NCBI GenBank assembly: GCA_942492225.1
Contig: CALODS010000031.1
Span: forward strand, 1-14,284
DNA: 14,284 bases
Source: JAFGTX01 sp942492225
Lineage (GTDB): Bacteria; Bacillota; Clostridia; Peptostreptococcales; Acidaminobacteraceae
Reading direction: 5' to 3'
Below the pieces are notes generated by a model, which saw only the letters and a program-made list of their open reading frames with translations, did not search any database and was not told the origin of the DNA. The translations under genes were made by a program, and so were the position numbers. Shown in pieces: positions 7,829 to 14,284 of the stretch; position 1 is the stretch's first letter, and every line of letters starts with the position of its first letter.

Positions 7829-8908
7829 ATGAATTTAAAAATAGTAGACAAAGAATATCTTGACTACTATAAATTTTATAAATCAGTATACAAAAATAGA
7901 CCCAATAAAAAAGATGATATGTCGAGCATGGTGTTATCCCTTCTTAAAAATAAGAGTACGTTAAATAAACGCATCAAAATTAAGCCGTTACTTGTTTATA
8001 GTGATGGCGTCCCTGTTATGGGCACAATTTTAGCGCAAGTTGACGATATGAGTGACTATATACAGATGAGTTTCTTTGAAGCCGTTTCAGAAGATAAAAC
8101 TGCTTTTTCATTACTATTTGAAGAAACAAAATCAACTGGAGACTCATGGGGCGCAGCCTTTATCGCTGGCTCTTTAAATATCCATGTGAATTATGGACTA
8201 GGTTTTTTAACATCGCATTATGAGCAAGCATCTAGTTTTGGTATGAATTATAATCCGGAATTCTACAATCATCTGTTTTTAAAAACAGGGTTTAAGCCCA
8301 TAGAGTTAGTAACATACAAACAATCAATGAAACTATTTGAATTACCTGTGTCAGACCGATTAATCAAAAGAATTAATGCGAAGTATACCGTAAGAACAAT
8401 GGATTACAAACAGTTCAAAAGAGATATTAAAATTTATACAGAATTAAATAATAATGCTTTTCAGCAACATCTATTCTATTTTAAGAGAAACTTTGAAGAG
8501 GATTACGAACTTTTTAAACCCTTTAAAATGCTGCTAAAAGAAGAAAATCTCTTAATCGTAGAAAAGGATAAATTACCTGTTGGATTTATGTTGTGGTATC
8601 CAGATTACAATGAACTCATTCCATCGGGAGGAACATTATCTTTAAAAACAGTGATTGATCATAAGCTTTTAAATAGGAAGATAAGCACCTTTAAACTTGT
8701 CGAGATGGGGATTGTCGAATCAGAACAAAAGTCTGGTGCTATCCTTGCACTATTTGATGCACTTTATCAAAGAACAAAAGACACTTATGACTTTTGTGAA
8801 TCATCATGGATTTTAAAAGATAATAAAGATTCAAGTAATTTTGGTATCAAGTGGTCAGAAGGTGAATATAAAACGTATGCCGCTTATACGAGGTATCTTC
8901 ATGATTAA
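7829..8908 (+). CDS. YghO-like protein with GNAT-type acyltransferase fold, first gene of the operon
   Basis: This 359-residue soluble protein has no signal peptide or membrane helix. It resembles YghO-type proteins, which contain a GNAT-like fold. An early strand pair is IKPLLVYSDGVPVMGTILA. A central region, GAAFIAGSLNIHVNYGLG, leads to NYNPEFYNHLFLKTGFKPI, which matches the family's pattern of a tyrosine-rich stretch before GF. A later strand is LPVGFMLWYPDYNEL. I see no classic Q/RxxGxG acetyl-CoA loop, so the donor and activity are uncertain. The ATG at 7829 is preferred to the in-frame GTG at 7817 because AGGTGAGGTGG sits directly before it and 7817 falls at the expected transcription start. 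It heads the operon, and its stop overlaps the next start by 8 nt. Its role is probably acyl transfer in the operon's unknown pathway. Confidence 0.6.
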   Translation: MNLKIVDKEYLDYYKFYKSVYKNRPNKKDDMSSMVLSLLKNKSTLNKRIKIKPLLVYSDGVPVMGTILAQVDDMSDYIQMSFFEAVSEDKTAFSLLFEETKSTGDSWGAAFIAGSLNIHVNYGLGFLTSHYEQASSFGMNYNPEFYNHLFLKTGFKPIELVTYKQSMKLFELPVSDRLIKRINAKYTVRTMDYKQFKRDIKIYTELNNNAFQQHLFYFKRNFEEDYELFKPFKMLLKEENLLIVEKDKLPVGFMLWYPDYNELIPSGGTLSLKTVIDHKLLNRKISTFKLVEMGIVESEQKSGAILALFDALYQRTKDTYDFCESSWILKDNKDSSNFGIKWSEGEYKTYAAYTRYLHD

Positions 8909-9839
8909 AACGACAAATATTCAATACTGTTGTATAGATGAAAAGTTAAAGAATGAGTTGATCTATTTGGAGACTTTAAATCCATGTCAACAAACCTATT
9001 ATAATGACAAGTTAGCTTTTTTTATTCAATATCATCAGACAGTAGATATCTTTAACTTTATGCCAAGGCTAAAGTTAAGAGTACCTCTAAAAATTATAGG
9101 CAAACCTTACTCGGTTTCAGAAAAAGGTTACTTTGGTGAACCGAGTGAAGTGAGTACACTGATTAAAAAAACTGAAGGATTAAATCTTGTACTTAATGGC
9201 GAATGTGGTTTAGACTTACCTTATGCCTATACCTTATCAAGTCATCAGTTTTACAATCGGTTTAGAAGTTTTGAGCACTATATGAAATCTTTAAGAAGTC
9301 ACTATAGATATCGTGTAAAAAAAGCACTTAAAAAATCGTCTCCTATTGATATAATTAACATTTCTCAGAAAGAGTTTAGTGAAGATCACCATAAGTTGTA
9401 TTTAGAAGTTTATGAACATTCCAAAGACAAATTGGAATGTTTAAGTGTATCTTTTTTCAGAGAGTTTCCATCAGAAATTTATGAGTTTAGACATAACGTC
9501 ACTGGCGAGCTTGTTGGATTTGTACAATTGCTTCAAGATTTAGACAAACTTACCTTTTTATTTGGTGGCTTTAAACAAGAGCTCAATAGGTCTTATGATC
9601 TCTATATGAAGATGCTCATTGAAATTATTCGAATAGGCATTGATAGAGGTGTAGCGCTTATAGAATTTGGTCAAACGGCAGAAGAAACAAAACTAAAATT
9701 AGGCTGTGTTTCCGTTGAAAAGTATTTGTACGTACATCACTCCAATAAAGTAATACAATTTTTTATTGCTAAGTTATTGCCTTTGTTGTCTTATAAATCT
9801 CATGGAATTTCATACACTGTTTTTAAGGAGACTTTATGA
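8901..9839 (+). CDS. FemAB/BioF2-like GNAT-fold acyltransferase
   Basis: This 312-residue protein looks like the GNAT-fold group that includes BioF2-like and FemAB-related N-acyltransferases. Supporting segments are SLRSHYRYRVKKALKK at about 131-145 (the basic helix common in that group), GELVGFVQLL, TFLFGGFKQEL, the helix before DRGVALIEFGQTAEETKLKLG, and a final strand KYLYVHH. Members transfer acyl or aminoacyl groups to amines, in peptidoglycan bridges, lipids or small molecules; the acceptor here is not evident. I chose the ATG at 8901 because GAGGT lies 6 nt upstream and the start overlaps the previous stop in ATGATTAA. A longer in-frame TTG at 8841 has no ribosome binding site. The stop TGA overlaps the next ATG (ATGA), so translation is probably coupled. 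It is co-transcribed with the radical SAM genes. Confidence 0.6.
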   Translation: MIKTTNIQYCCIDEKLKNELIYLETLNPCQQTYYNDKLAFFIQYHQTVDIFNFMPRLKLRVPLKIIGKPYSVSEKGYFGEPSEVSTLIKKTEGLNLVLNGECGLDLPYAYTLSSHQFYNRFRSFEHYMKSLRSHYRYRVKKALKKSSPIDIINISQKEFSEDHHKLYLEVYEHSKDKLECLSVSFFREFPSEIYEFRHNVTGELVGFVQLLQDLDKLTFLFGGFKQELNRSYDLYMKMLIEIIRIGIDRGVALIEFGQTAEETKLKLGCVSVEKYLYVHHSNKVIQFFIAKLLPLLSYKSHGISYTVFKETL

Positions 9840-11125
9840 AGATTGTCTTAAAGAAAGTTAGGAAGAAAACGCCTTTTACATGGATTAATCCTATTAAAGT
9901 CGAACCTTTAGAATTAGAGTACCTTAAAGTAGTGATTGATGCTCTCGATTTATCCTCCGTGATTATAGATGAACTGTTCTATAGAGAAAAAGTTGTTGGC
10001 GATGTTATCGTCTTAAATGGTTATAACACAGCAAGAGATCAAATGATGAGAGAGGCCAAACTATTAAAATTAAAGAGCCCAGATGTAATTATAATTGGCT
10101 CTGGCGTAGACGTGCAAGTGAACTGGAAACTTTATAAAGACAGTGATTTTGACTATTTAGTTGTCTCTAATCAGCTGAGTGTGTTTAAAAGTTTAATAGA
10201 ACATATTGCCTTCAAAAAAGAGATAGATTTTAAAGGTATTGTTTCTTTAAATGAAGATCGCCTATTCGTTGAGAGTAAAGTAATGACAGAGGTTGAGTCA
10301 ATTAATCCCTCGAGAACATATTTTGAAAGAATCAACCATCAGACGCGTTATTTATTATATGACAATATAGCATTGCTTAAGCGATCACATGGGTGTCCTT
10401 ATAACTGCGACTTTTGTTTTTGTAAACAGCTTAATAAAGGACATTATGTTGCAAGAAGCTATGCGGCTTTATTTGAAGAAATGGAAACCATAAAGGCAGA
10501 TTATTTCTGGGTTGTGGATGATGTTTTTATTCATAATACTGCTGAAGCAGTACTATTTTTAAATGCTTTTAAAAACAAGTCGTTTAAATTAATCGTCTAT
10601 TTACGAGCAGATTTTATAGCCACTTATCCAGATTTAATGAGGCAATTAAAAGATGCAGGTATTATTGAAGTGATTGTAGGATTGGAATCTATTAAATCAA
10701 GTACCTTAAAAGACTTTAACAAAGGCTATACATCAGATGTAAATACCAAAGCAGTCACAACTTTACAAAGCTTGGGTTTATCATTTACAGCATTGTTTAT
10801 GATTGATATAAACGACGACTATAAAGATTTTAAAGCCTTAAAAAAATATATAAAGAATCATCAACTTCAAAATTATACCTTTTCAATATTCACGCCTTTG
10901 AGGGGCACTGATCTATATAAAGTGTATGAAAAGGACATTGTCGACTATAACTGTGCACATTATGATTTTTTACATTTGGTAATAAAACCACTTAAAATGC
11001 ATGCAATCATTTTCAAAATGGCTTTTGTTGAGTTGTTTTTATTTCAGTTATTTCATTCTAAATCAGCAAGGAAATTTATCTACAAATTGATAAGAGACAG
11101 TTTTAGGAGAGGTGTAAATGAGTAA
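9836..11125 (+). CDS. Radical SAM protein with degenerate B12-binding-like N-terminal domain (paralogue 1)
   Basis: This 429-residue protein is of the BchE/COG1032 type. Residues about 1-125 look like a Rossmann-type cobalamin-binding domain (VEPLELEYLKVVIDAL, VIVLNGYNT, PDVIIIGSGVDV). They lack the DxHxxG cobalt-ligand motif and the usual GG. The radical SAM core has C187, C191 and C194 (CxxxCxxC), which hold the 4Fe-4S cluster that cleaves SAM, plus an extra Cys at 196 (CFC). WVVDDVFI and VIVGLESI are further core strands. The enzyme probably performs radical methylation, cyclisation or another C-H activation in the cytoplasm; the substrate is unknown. It is a clear paralogue of the protein at 11734-13095, sharing EPLELEYL, RADFIA, the LESI/IESV region and the C-terminal KPLKM/KPKHM segment. 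It overlaps both neighbours (4 and 8 nt). The C-terminal 40 residues are hydrophobic then basic, possibly membrane-associated. Confidence 0.85.
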   Translation: MKIVLKKVRKKTPFTWINPIKVEPLELEYLKVVIDALDLSSVIIDELFYREKVVGDVIVLNGYNTARDQMMREAKLLKLKSPDVIIIGSGVDVQVNWKLYKDSDFDYLVVSNQLSVFKSLIEHIAFKKEIDFKGIVSLNEDRLFVESKVMTEVESINPSRTYFERINHQTRYLLYDNIALLKRSHGCPYNCDFCFCKQLNKGHYVARSYAALFEEMETIKADYFWVVDDVFIHNTAEAVLFLNAFKNKSFKLIVYLRADFIATYPDLMRQLKDAGIIEVIVGLESIKSSTLKDFNKGYTSDVNTKAVTTLQSLGLSFTALFMIDINDDYKDFKALKKYIKNHQLQNYTFSIFTPLRGTDLYKVYEKDIVDYNCAHYDFLHLVIKPLKMHAIIFKMAFVELFLFQLFHSKSARKFIYKLIRDSFRRGVNE

Positions 11126-11741
11126 TATTAAAATATGGAATTTTTGGGCGCCAAGATATAAAAATCTGTGGGTGCAAAAGGTATCCTTAAAACCTACCAG
11201 AGTAAAAGTACTAGAACTTATAGAAAAAACATTTACTAATAAGATCATTGATAGCTATATTGACATTGGTTGTGGTGTCGGTGAACTCATAGAAGAAATA
11301 GAATTAAATTTTATAACGAAAAATAGTTATGGCATAGACTATTCTGACGCCATGATTAAAATAGCATCAAAAATACAGTTGAAAACACAGTGGTTGTGTG
11401 ATGATATTCATTGTTTTGAAACAGAGCATAAAATGGATCTAATTCTTTGTACCCATTCGTTTCCTTACTACAAGGATCAACAATATGTACTAAGCAAATT
11501 GAGTAAGATGTTAAAAACGGATGGACGGTTACTGATTGCATTTGCCAGTAAAAATTCTTTTTATGATGCACTGTGTATGGCTGGGGTTAAATTAACGACA
11601 GGAAAGGCATCCTATCCATCGGTGCGTCAGTTTATTAAAATGGCATCAAATGACTTTACGCATTTATCTACAACAAGAATAAAAGAAAAAGGGTATATGC
11701 CAAGTATTTATCTATTTGAAATGGAGCCGAAACATGACTAA
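11118..11741 (+). CDS. Class I SAM-dependent methyltransferase
   Basis: This 207-residue protein has the seven-strand methyltransferase layout. Motif I is YIDIGCGVGEL (47-57), which binds SAM. YGIDYSDAMIKIA is the strand-2 acidic region, MDLILCTHSF the strand-4 region, and MLKTDGRLLIAFAS the post-motif III strand. The N-terminal WNFWAPRYKNLWVQK followed by SLKPTR is a substrate-side cap seen in small UbiE-like methyltransferases. It likely methylates an O, N or C atom of the pathway intermediate made by the flanking radical SAM enzymes; the substrate is not known. The ATG overlaps the previous stop by 8 nt (ATGAGTAA) and has AGGAGAGGTG upstream. It sits between the two paralogous radical SAM genes, which implies a shared pathway. 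Confidence 0.88.
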   Translation: MSNIKIWNFWAPRYKNLWVQKVSLKPTRVKVLELIEKTFTNKIIDSYIDIGCGVGELIEEIELNFITKNSYGIDYSDAMIKIASKIQLKTQWLCDDIHCFETEHKMDLILCTHSFPYYKDQQYVLSKLSKMLKTDGRLLIAFASKNSFYDALCMAGVKLTTGKASYPSVRQFIKMASNDFTHLSTTRIKEKGYMPSIYLFEMEPKHD

Positions 11742-13095
11742 TGTATTACTCGTAAGACCAAAACCTCATAAAGACACCATTGGATTAAAACATGTGATGA
11801 TTTGTGAGCCTTTAGAACTTGAATACCTTGTTGCTAATCTGGCAGTGGACTTAAAGGATGACTATAACCTTATAATTATTGATATGCTATTAGATAACAC
11901 AAAATTTACAAAACACCTTGAAGAACACAAGCCACGTGTTGTTATTTTCACAGGTTATAACACCCATGTGAATTTAATAAAGGCCTTTGCTCAAGATGTT
12001 AAATCAATCGATCCAACATGTATTACAGCGGTGGGTGGTGTTCATGTCGAAGTAGTGCCGAATGATTTTAAAGATGCATCGATTGATGTCTTACTTTGTA
12101 AGAATGGTATTGATGCCTTTAATATAATGTTAAAAGGCTTAAAAGCTAAAACCGCTATCAATGTAATTCAAACGACGATTAATCACCAAACATTAAATAC
12201 GACCTTTACATATAATCATCCTGATAGAGGGTGTAATGCATCATATAGGCACAAGTATTATTACATGTTTCATAATCCCTGTGCATTAATAAAAACCTCT
12301 TTTGGTTGTCCTTTTAAATGCTCTTTTTGTTTTTGTCATGAGATTACAGGTGGACGGTACTATGAAAGACCCATTGAAGACGTTATCTTAGAACTGAAAG
12401 GCATAAAAGAAAAAGAAATTTATATTGTAGATGATAATTTTTTATTCTCAGTAGAACGGATCACTAAATTTATTGAAGCTTTAAAAGAGGAAAAAATTAA
12501 TAAGAATTTTTTAATATATGGTAGAGCTGACTTCATTGCAAAACAGCCTGAACTGATGGCTGAATTTAAAACAGTTGGACTTCATGGTGTTATTGTCGGT
12601 ATAGAATCAGTCAGAGAAAAAGACTTACAATCCTATGATAAACTAACGACGGTTAAAATCAATGAAGAGGCAATCACCATACTTAATAAATTAGATGTAG
12701 AATGTTATAGTACGCTGATTATCCCTCTGGATTTTAATAGAAATGACTTCAAAGATCTAAAAGGATGGTTAAAGAAAACTAAAGTTAGTTTTGTTAATCT
12801 ACAACCTTTAACACCTCTAAAGGGAACAGGCATTTACGACGACTATGTCAAGGATTTTATAGAAGATCCCGATGATGTCGAGTTGTGGGATATGGCGCAT
12901 ATTGTTTTAAAGCCTAAGCACATGTCTAAAAGAATGTTCTATTATAGAATACTTAAATTGTATTATGAAATTGTGATGCCACCAAAACATCTTGTTAGAC
13001 TTGTTAAAAAGTTTGGACTTTTCCCTAATATAAAAATGCTTATTGGAAGTTCAAAAGTCTCGCTGCAATATATAAAAAAAATAATCAGAGGTTAG
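11734..13095 (+). CDS. B12-binding-domain radical SAM protein (paralogue 2)
   Basis: This 453-residue protein has an N-terminal cobalamin-binding-like domain (about 1-135: TNVLLVRPKPHK, VVIFTGYNTHVN, AVGGVHVEVVPNDF). The GG of the cobalamin pocket is kept, but no DxHxxG is visible. The radical SAM core carries C192, C196, C199 and an additional C201 (GCPFKCSFCFC), then IYIVDDNFLF and GVIVGIESV. It is the nearest relative in this window of the 9836-11125 protein, so a duplication is likely. A segment around C-NASYRHKYYYMFHNPC (about 169-185) is longer than in the paralogue. I chose the ATG at 11734 with GGAG 8 nt upstream. An in-frame TTG at 11716 lies deeper in the methyltransferase gene and has no ribosome binding site. 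It overlaps the methyltransferase by 8 nt and precedes the third radical SAM gene by 12 nt. Confidence 0.87.
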   Translation: MTNVLLVRPKPHKDTIGLKHVMICEPLELEYLVANLAVDLKDDYNLIIIDMLLDNTKFTKHLEEHKPRVVIFTGYNTHVNLIKAFAQDVKSIDPTCITAVGGVHVEVVPNDFKDASIDVLLCKNGIDAFNIMLKGLKAKTAINVIQTTINHQTLNTTFTYNHPDRGCNASYRHKYYYMFHNPCALIKTSFGCPFKCSFCFCHEITGGRYYERPIEDVILELKGIKEKEIYIVDDNFLFSVERITKFIEALKEEKINKNFLIYGRADFIAKQPELMAEFKTVGLHGVIVGIESVREKDLQSYDKLTTVKINEEAITILNKLDVECYSTLIIPLDFNRNDFKDLKGWLKKTKVSFVNLQPLTPLKGTGIYDDYVKDFIEDPDDVELWDMAHIVLKPKHMSKRMFYYRILKLYYEIVMPPKHLVRLVKKFGLFPNIKMLIGSSKVSLQYIKKIIRG

Positions 13096-13107
13096 TTAGG
13101 GGGGAAG

Positions 13108-14284
13108 ATGAAAAAATTATTATTAATACAACCAAGTCCCTATGACAAAAAACATCAACCAATTAAAAAGAAACGACTTTACTTTGTTGGACTGGCATTA
13201 CCTTTGTTGGCGGCGATGACACCAAAAGAATGGGATGTTGAAATATGTCTTGAAACCATAGAAGAAGTACCACTGGAAACGGATGCAGAACTTATTGCCA
13301 TTAGCACTATGGGACACGGCGTCCTTAGATCTATTGATCTTGCTAAACATTACCGTGCAAAGGGTAAAAAAGTTATTCTCGGTGGATATATGGCCTCTAT
13401 TATGGCAGAAGAAGCGATTCAATTTTGTGATGCTCTTGTCATAGGAGATGCAGAAGAGGTTTGGGATGACCTGATAAAAGATTATGAAAATGATGCATTA
13501 AAAGATATTTATCATCAACCTATTAAATCATTAAGTACGCCACTGCCTAGATTTGATTTAATTATGGACAAGTCTATTGGTGACTTTCTACCAATACAAG
13601 CAGGTCGTGGTTGTCCGAATTGCTGTTCGTTTTGCTCTGTGGCTTGCTTATATGAAGGCACGTATATAAAAAAAAGTTTATCTGAGGTTAAAAGAGATAT
13701 TGAACAAGTAAAAGCATTAGGTTTCAAAAAATTTACACTCCTTGATGATAATATTAACGGTGATAGAGCTTATTTAATACAGTTACTGAATATTATTAAA
13801 CCACTTAAAATGAAATGGATGAGTCAATGTGACATCAAAATTGGTCGAGATAAAGACTTACTAAAACTATTAAAAGAGAGCGGTTGTTATGCTTTAAGTT
13901 TCGGTGTAGAAAGTATTTCTCAAGTGTCACTTGACCATATGGATAAAGCGTGGGCAAATCCCTTGGAATATACTGAACTCATTAATAACATTGTATCGGC
14001 AGGTATAGACGTCTCAACAGAAATGGTTATAGGTGGTGAAGGAGATACTCTAGAAAGTATAAAAAAGACAAAAGATTTTATTGAAGACAACAAAATATGT
14101 GTGCCGAGATTTTATATATTAACACCAATTCCTGGTACGAAGTTTTTCAAAGAAATGATGGCAGATGGACGTATTTTATCAGATGACATCTATTCATTTG
14201 ATGGTTGTAAAGCGGAACATCAACCCAAAAATATGTCGCCAGAAGAGTTAACCTTGGCTTACTGGACCTTATATAATGACTTGT
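13108..14284 (+). CDS. Third B12-binding radical SAM protein (3' end beyond the window)
   Basis: The frame is open from the ATG at 13108 to the right edge, 392 codons. The start has a purine-rich ribosome binding site, AGGGGGG, just before AAG-ATG. The N-terminus is a cobalamin-binding-like domain (KKLLLIQPSPYD, LIAISTMGHG, KKVILGGYMAS, DALVIGDAEE) without DxHxxG. The radical SAM motif is RGCPNCCSFCSV with C169, C173 and C176, followed by FTLLDDNI, CYALSFGVESI and TPIPGT. The late NMSPEELTLAYWTLYNDL resembles the C-terminal region of HpnJ-like members. It lacks the CFC extension of the two upstream paralogues, so it is a different branch and probably does a different step. The spacing and strand place it in the same operon. 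Substrate and full length cannot be seen. Confidence 0.85.
   Translation, partial: MKKLLLIQPSPYDKKHQPIKKKRLYFVGLALPLLAAMTPKEWDVEICLETIEEVPLETDAELIAISTMGHGVLRSIDLAKHYRAKGKKVILGGYMASIMAEEAIQFCDALVIGDAEEVWDDLIKDYENDALKDIYHQPIKSLSTPLPRFDLIMDKSIGDFLPIQAGRGCPNCCSFCSVACLYEGTYIKKSLSEVKRDIEQVKALGFKKFTLLDDNINGDRAYLIQLLNIIKPLKMKWMSQCDIKIGRDKDLLKLLKESGCYALSFGVESISQVSLDHMDKAWANPLEYTELINNIVSAGIDVSTEMVIGGEGDTLESIKKTKDFIEDNKICVPRFYILTPIPGTKFFKEMMADGRILSDDIYSFDGCKAEHQPKNMSPEELTLAYWTLYNDL

Overview
The window is AT-rich, with standard stop codons (TGA is used as a stop, TGG for Trp), strong AGGAGG-type ribosome binding sites, extended -10 promoters (TGATATAAT-like) and tight intrinsic terminators. This points to a low-GC Gram-positive bacterium (Bacillota). 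I cannot fix the genus. The mix of cobalamin-type radical SAM enzymes, an OFA-type MFS carrier and a MerR regulator would suit an anaerobic clostridial or erysipelotrichial lineage, but that is inference.

Left part (1-2170): a MerR-family regulator with a GyrI-like effector domain runs leftward off the window edge. It is divergent from an OFA-family MFS transporter. Between them lies a very unusual purine tract: eight GA repeats followed by an uninterrupted run of 60 G. The MFS gene has a good ribosome binding site and ATG at 917, but the frame breaks five codons later by one base.

Middle part (2171-7746): three independent plus-strand transcription units. The first encodes a GNAT acetyltransferase fused to a DTW domain (TapT-type tRNA aminocarboxypropyltransferase family). 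The second is a SulP anion transporter with a STAS domain, closed by a strong terminator. The third is DNA topoisomerase III (topB), closed by another terminator. topB also carries a one-base frameshift, in an A7 tract that cuts the N-terminal Toprim motif from the rest of the protein. Two single-base homopolymer breaks plus a 60-G run suggest consensus errors in this assembly as much as biology.

Right part (7802-14284, open at the right edge): one tight operon behind an extended -10 promoter with a leader of only about 12 nt. It encodes a YghO-like acyltransferase-fold protein, a FemAB/BioF2-like acyltransferase, a radical SAM protein with a B12-binding-like N-terminus, a class I methyltransferase, a second radical SAM protein paralogous to the first, and a third, more distant B12-binding radical SAM protein that runs off the window. 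The first five genes overlap by 4-8 nt and the sixth follows after 12 nt. The set looks like a biosynthetic pathway (acyl or aminoacyl transfer, radical C-C or C-methyl chemistry, SAM methylation). I recognise no product for it, and it is the best candidate here for an undescribed system.
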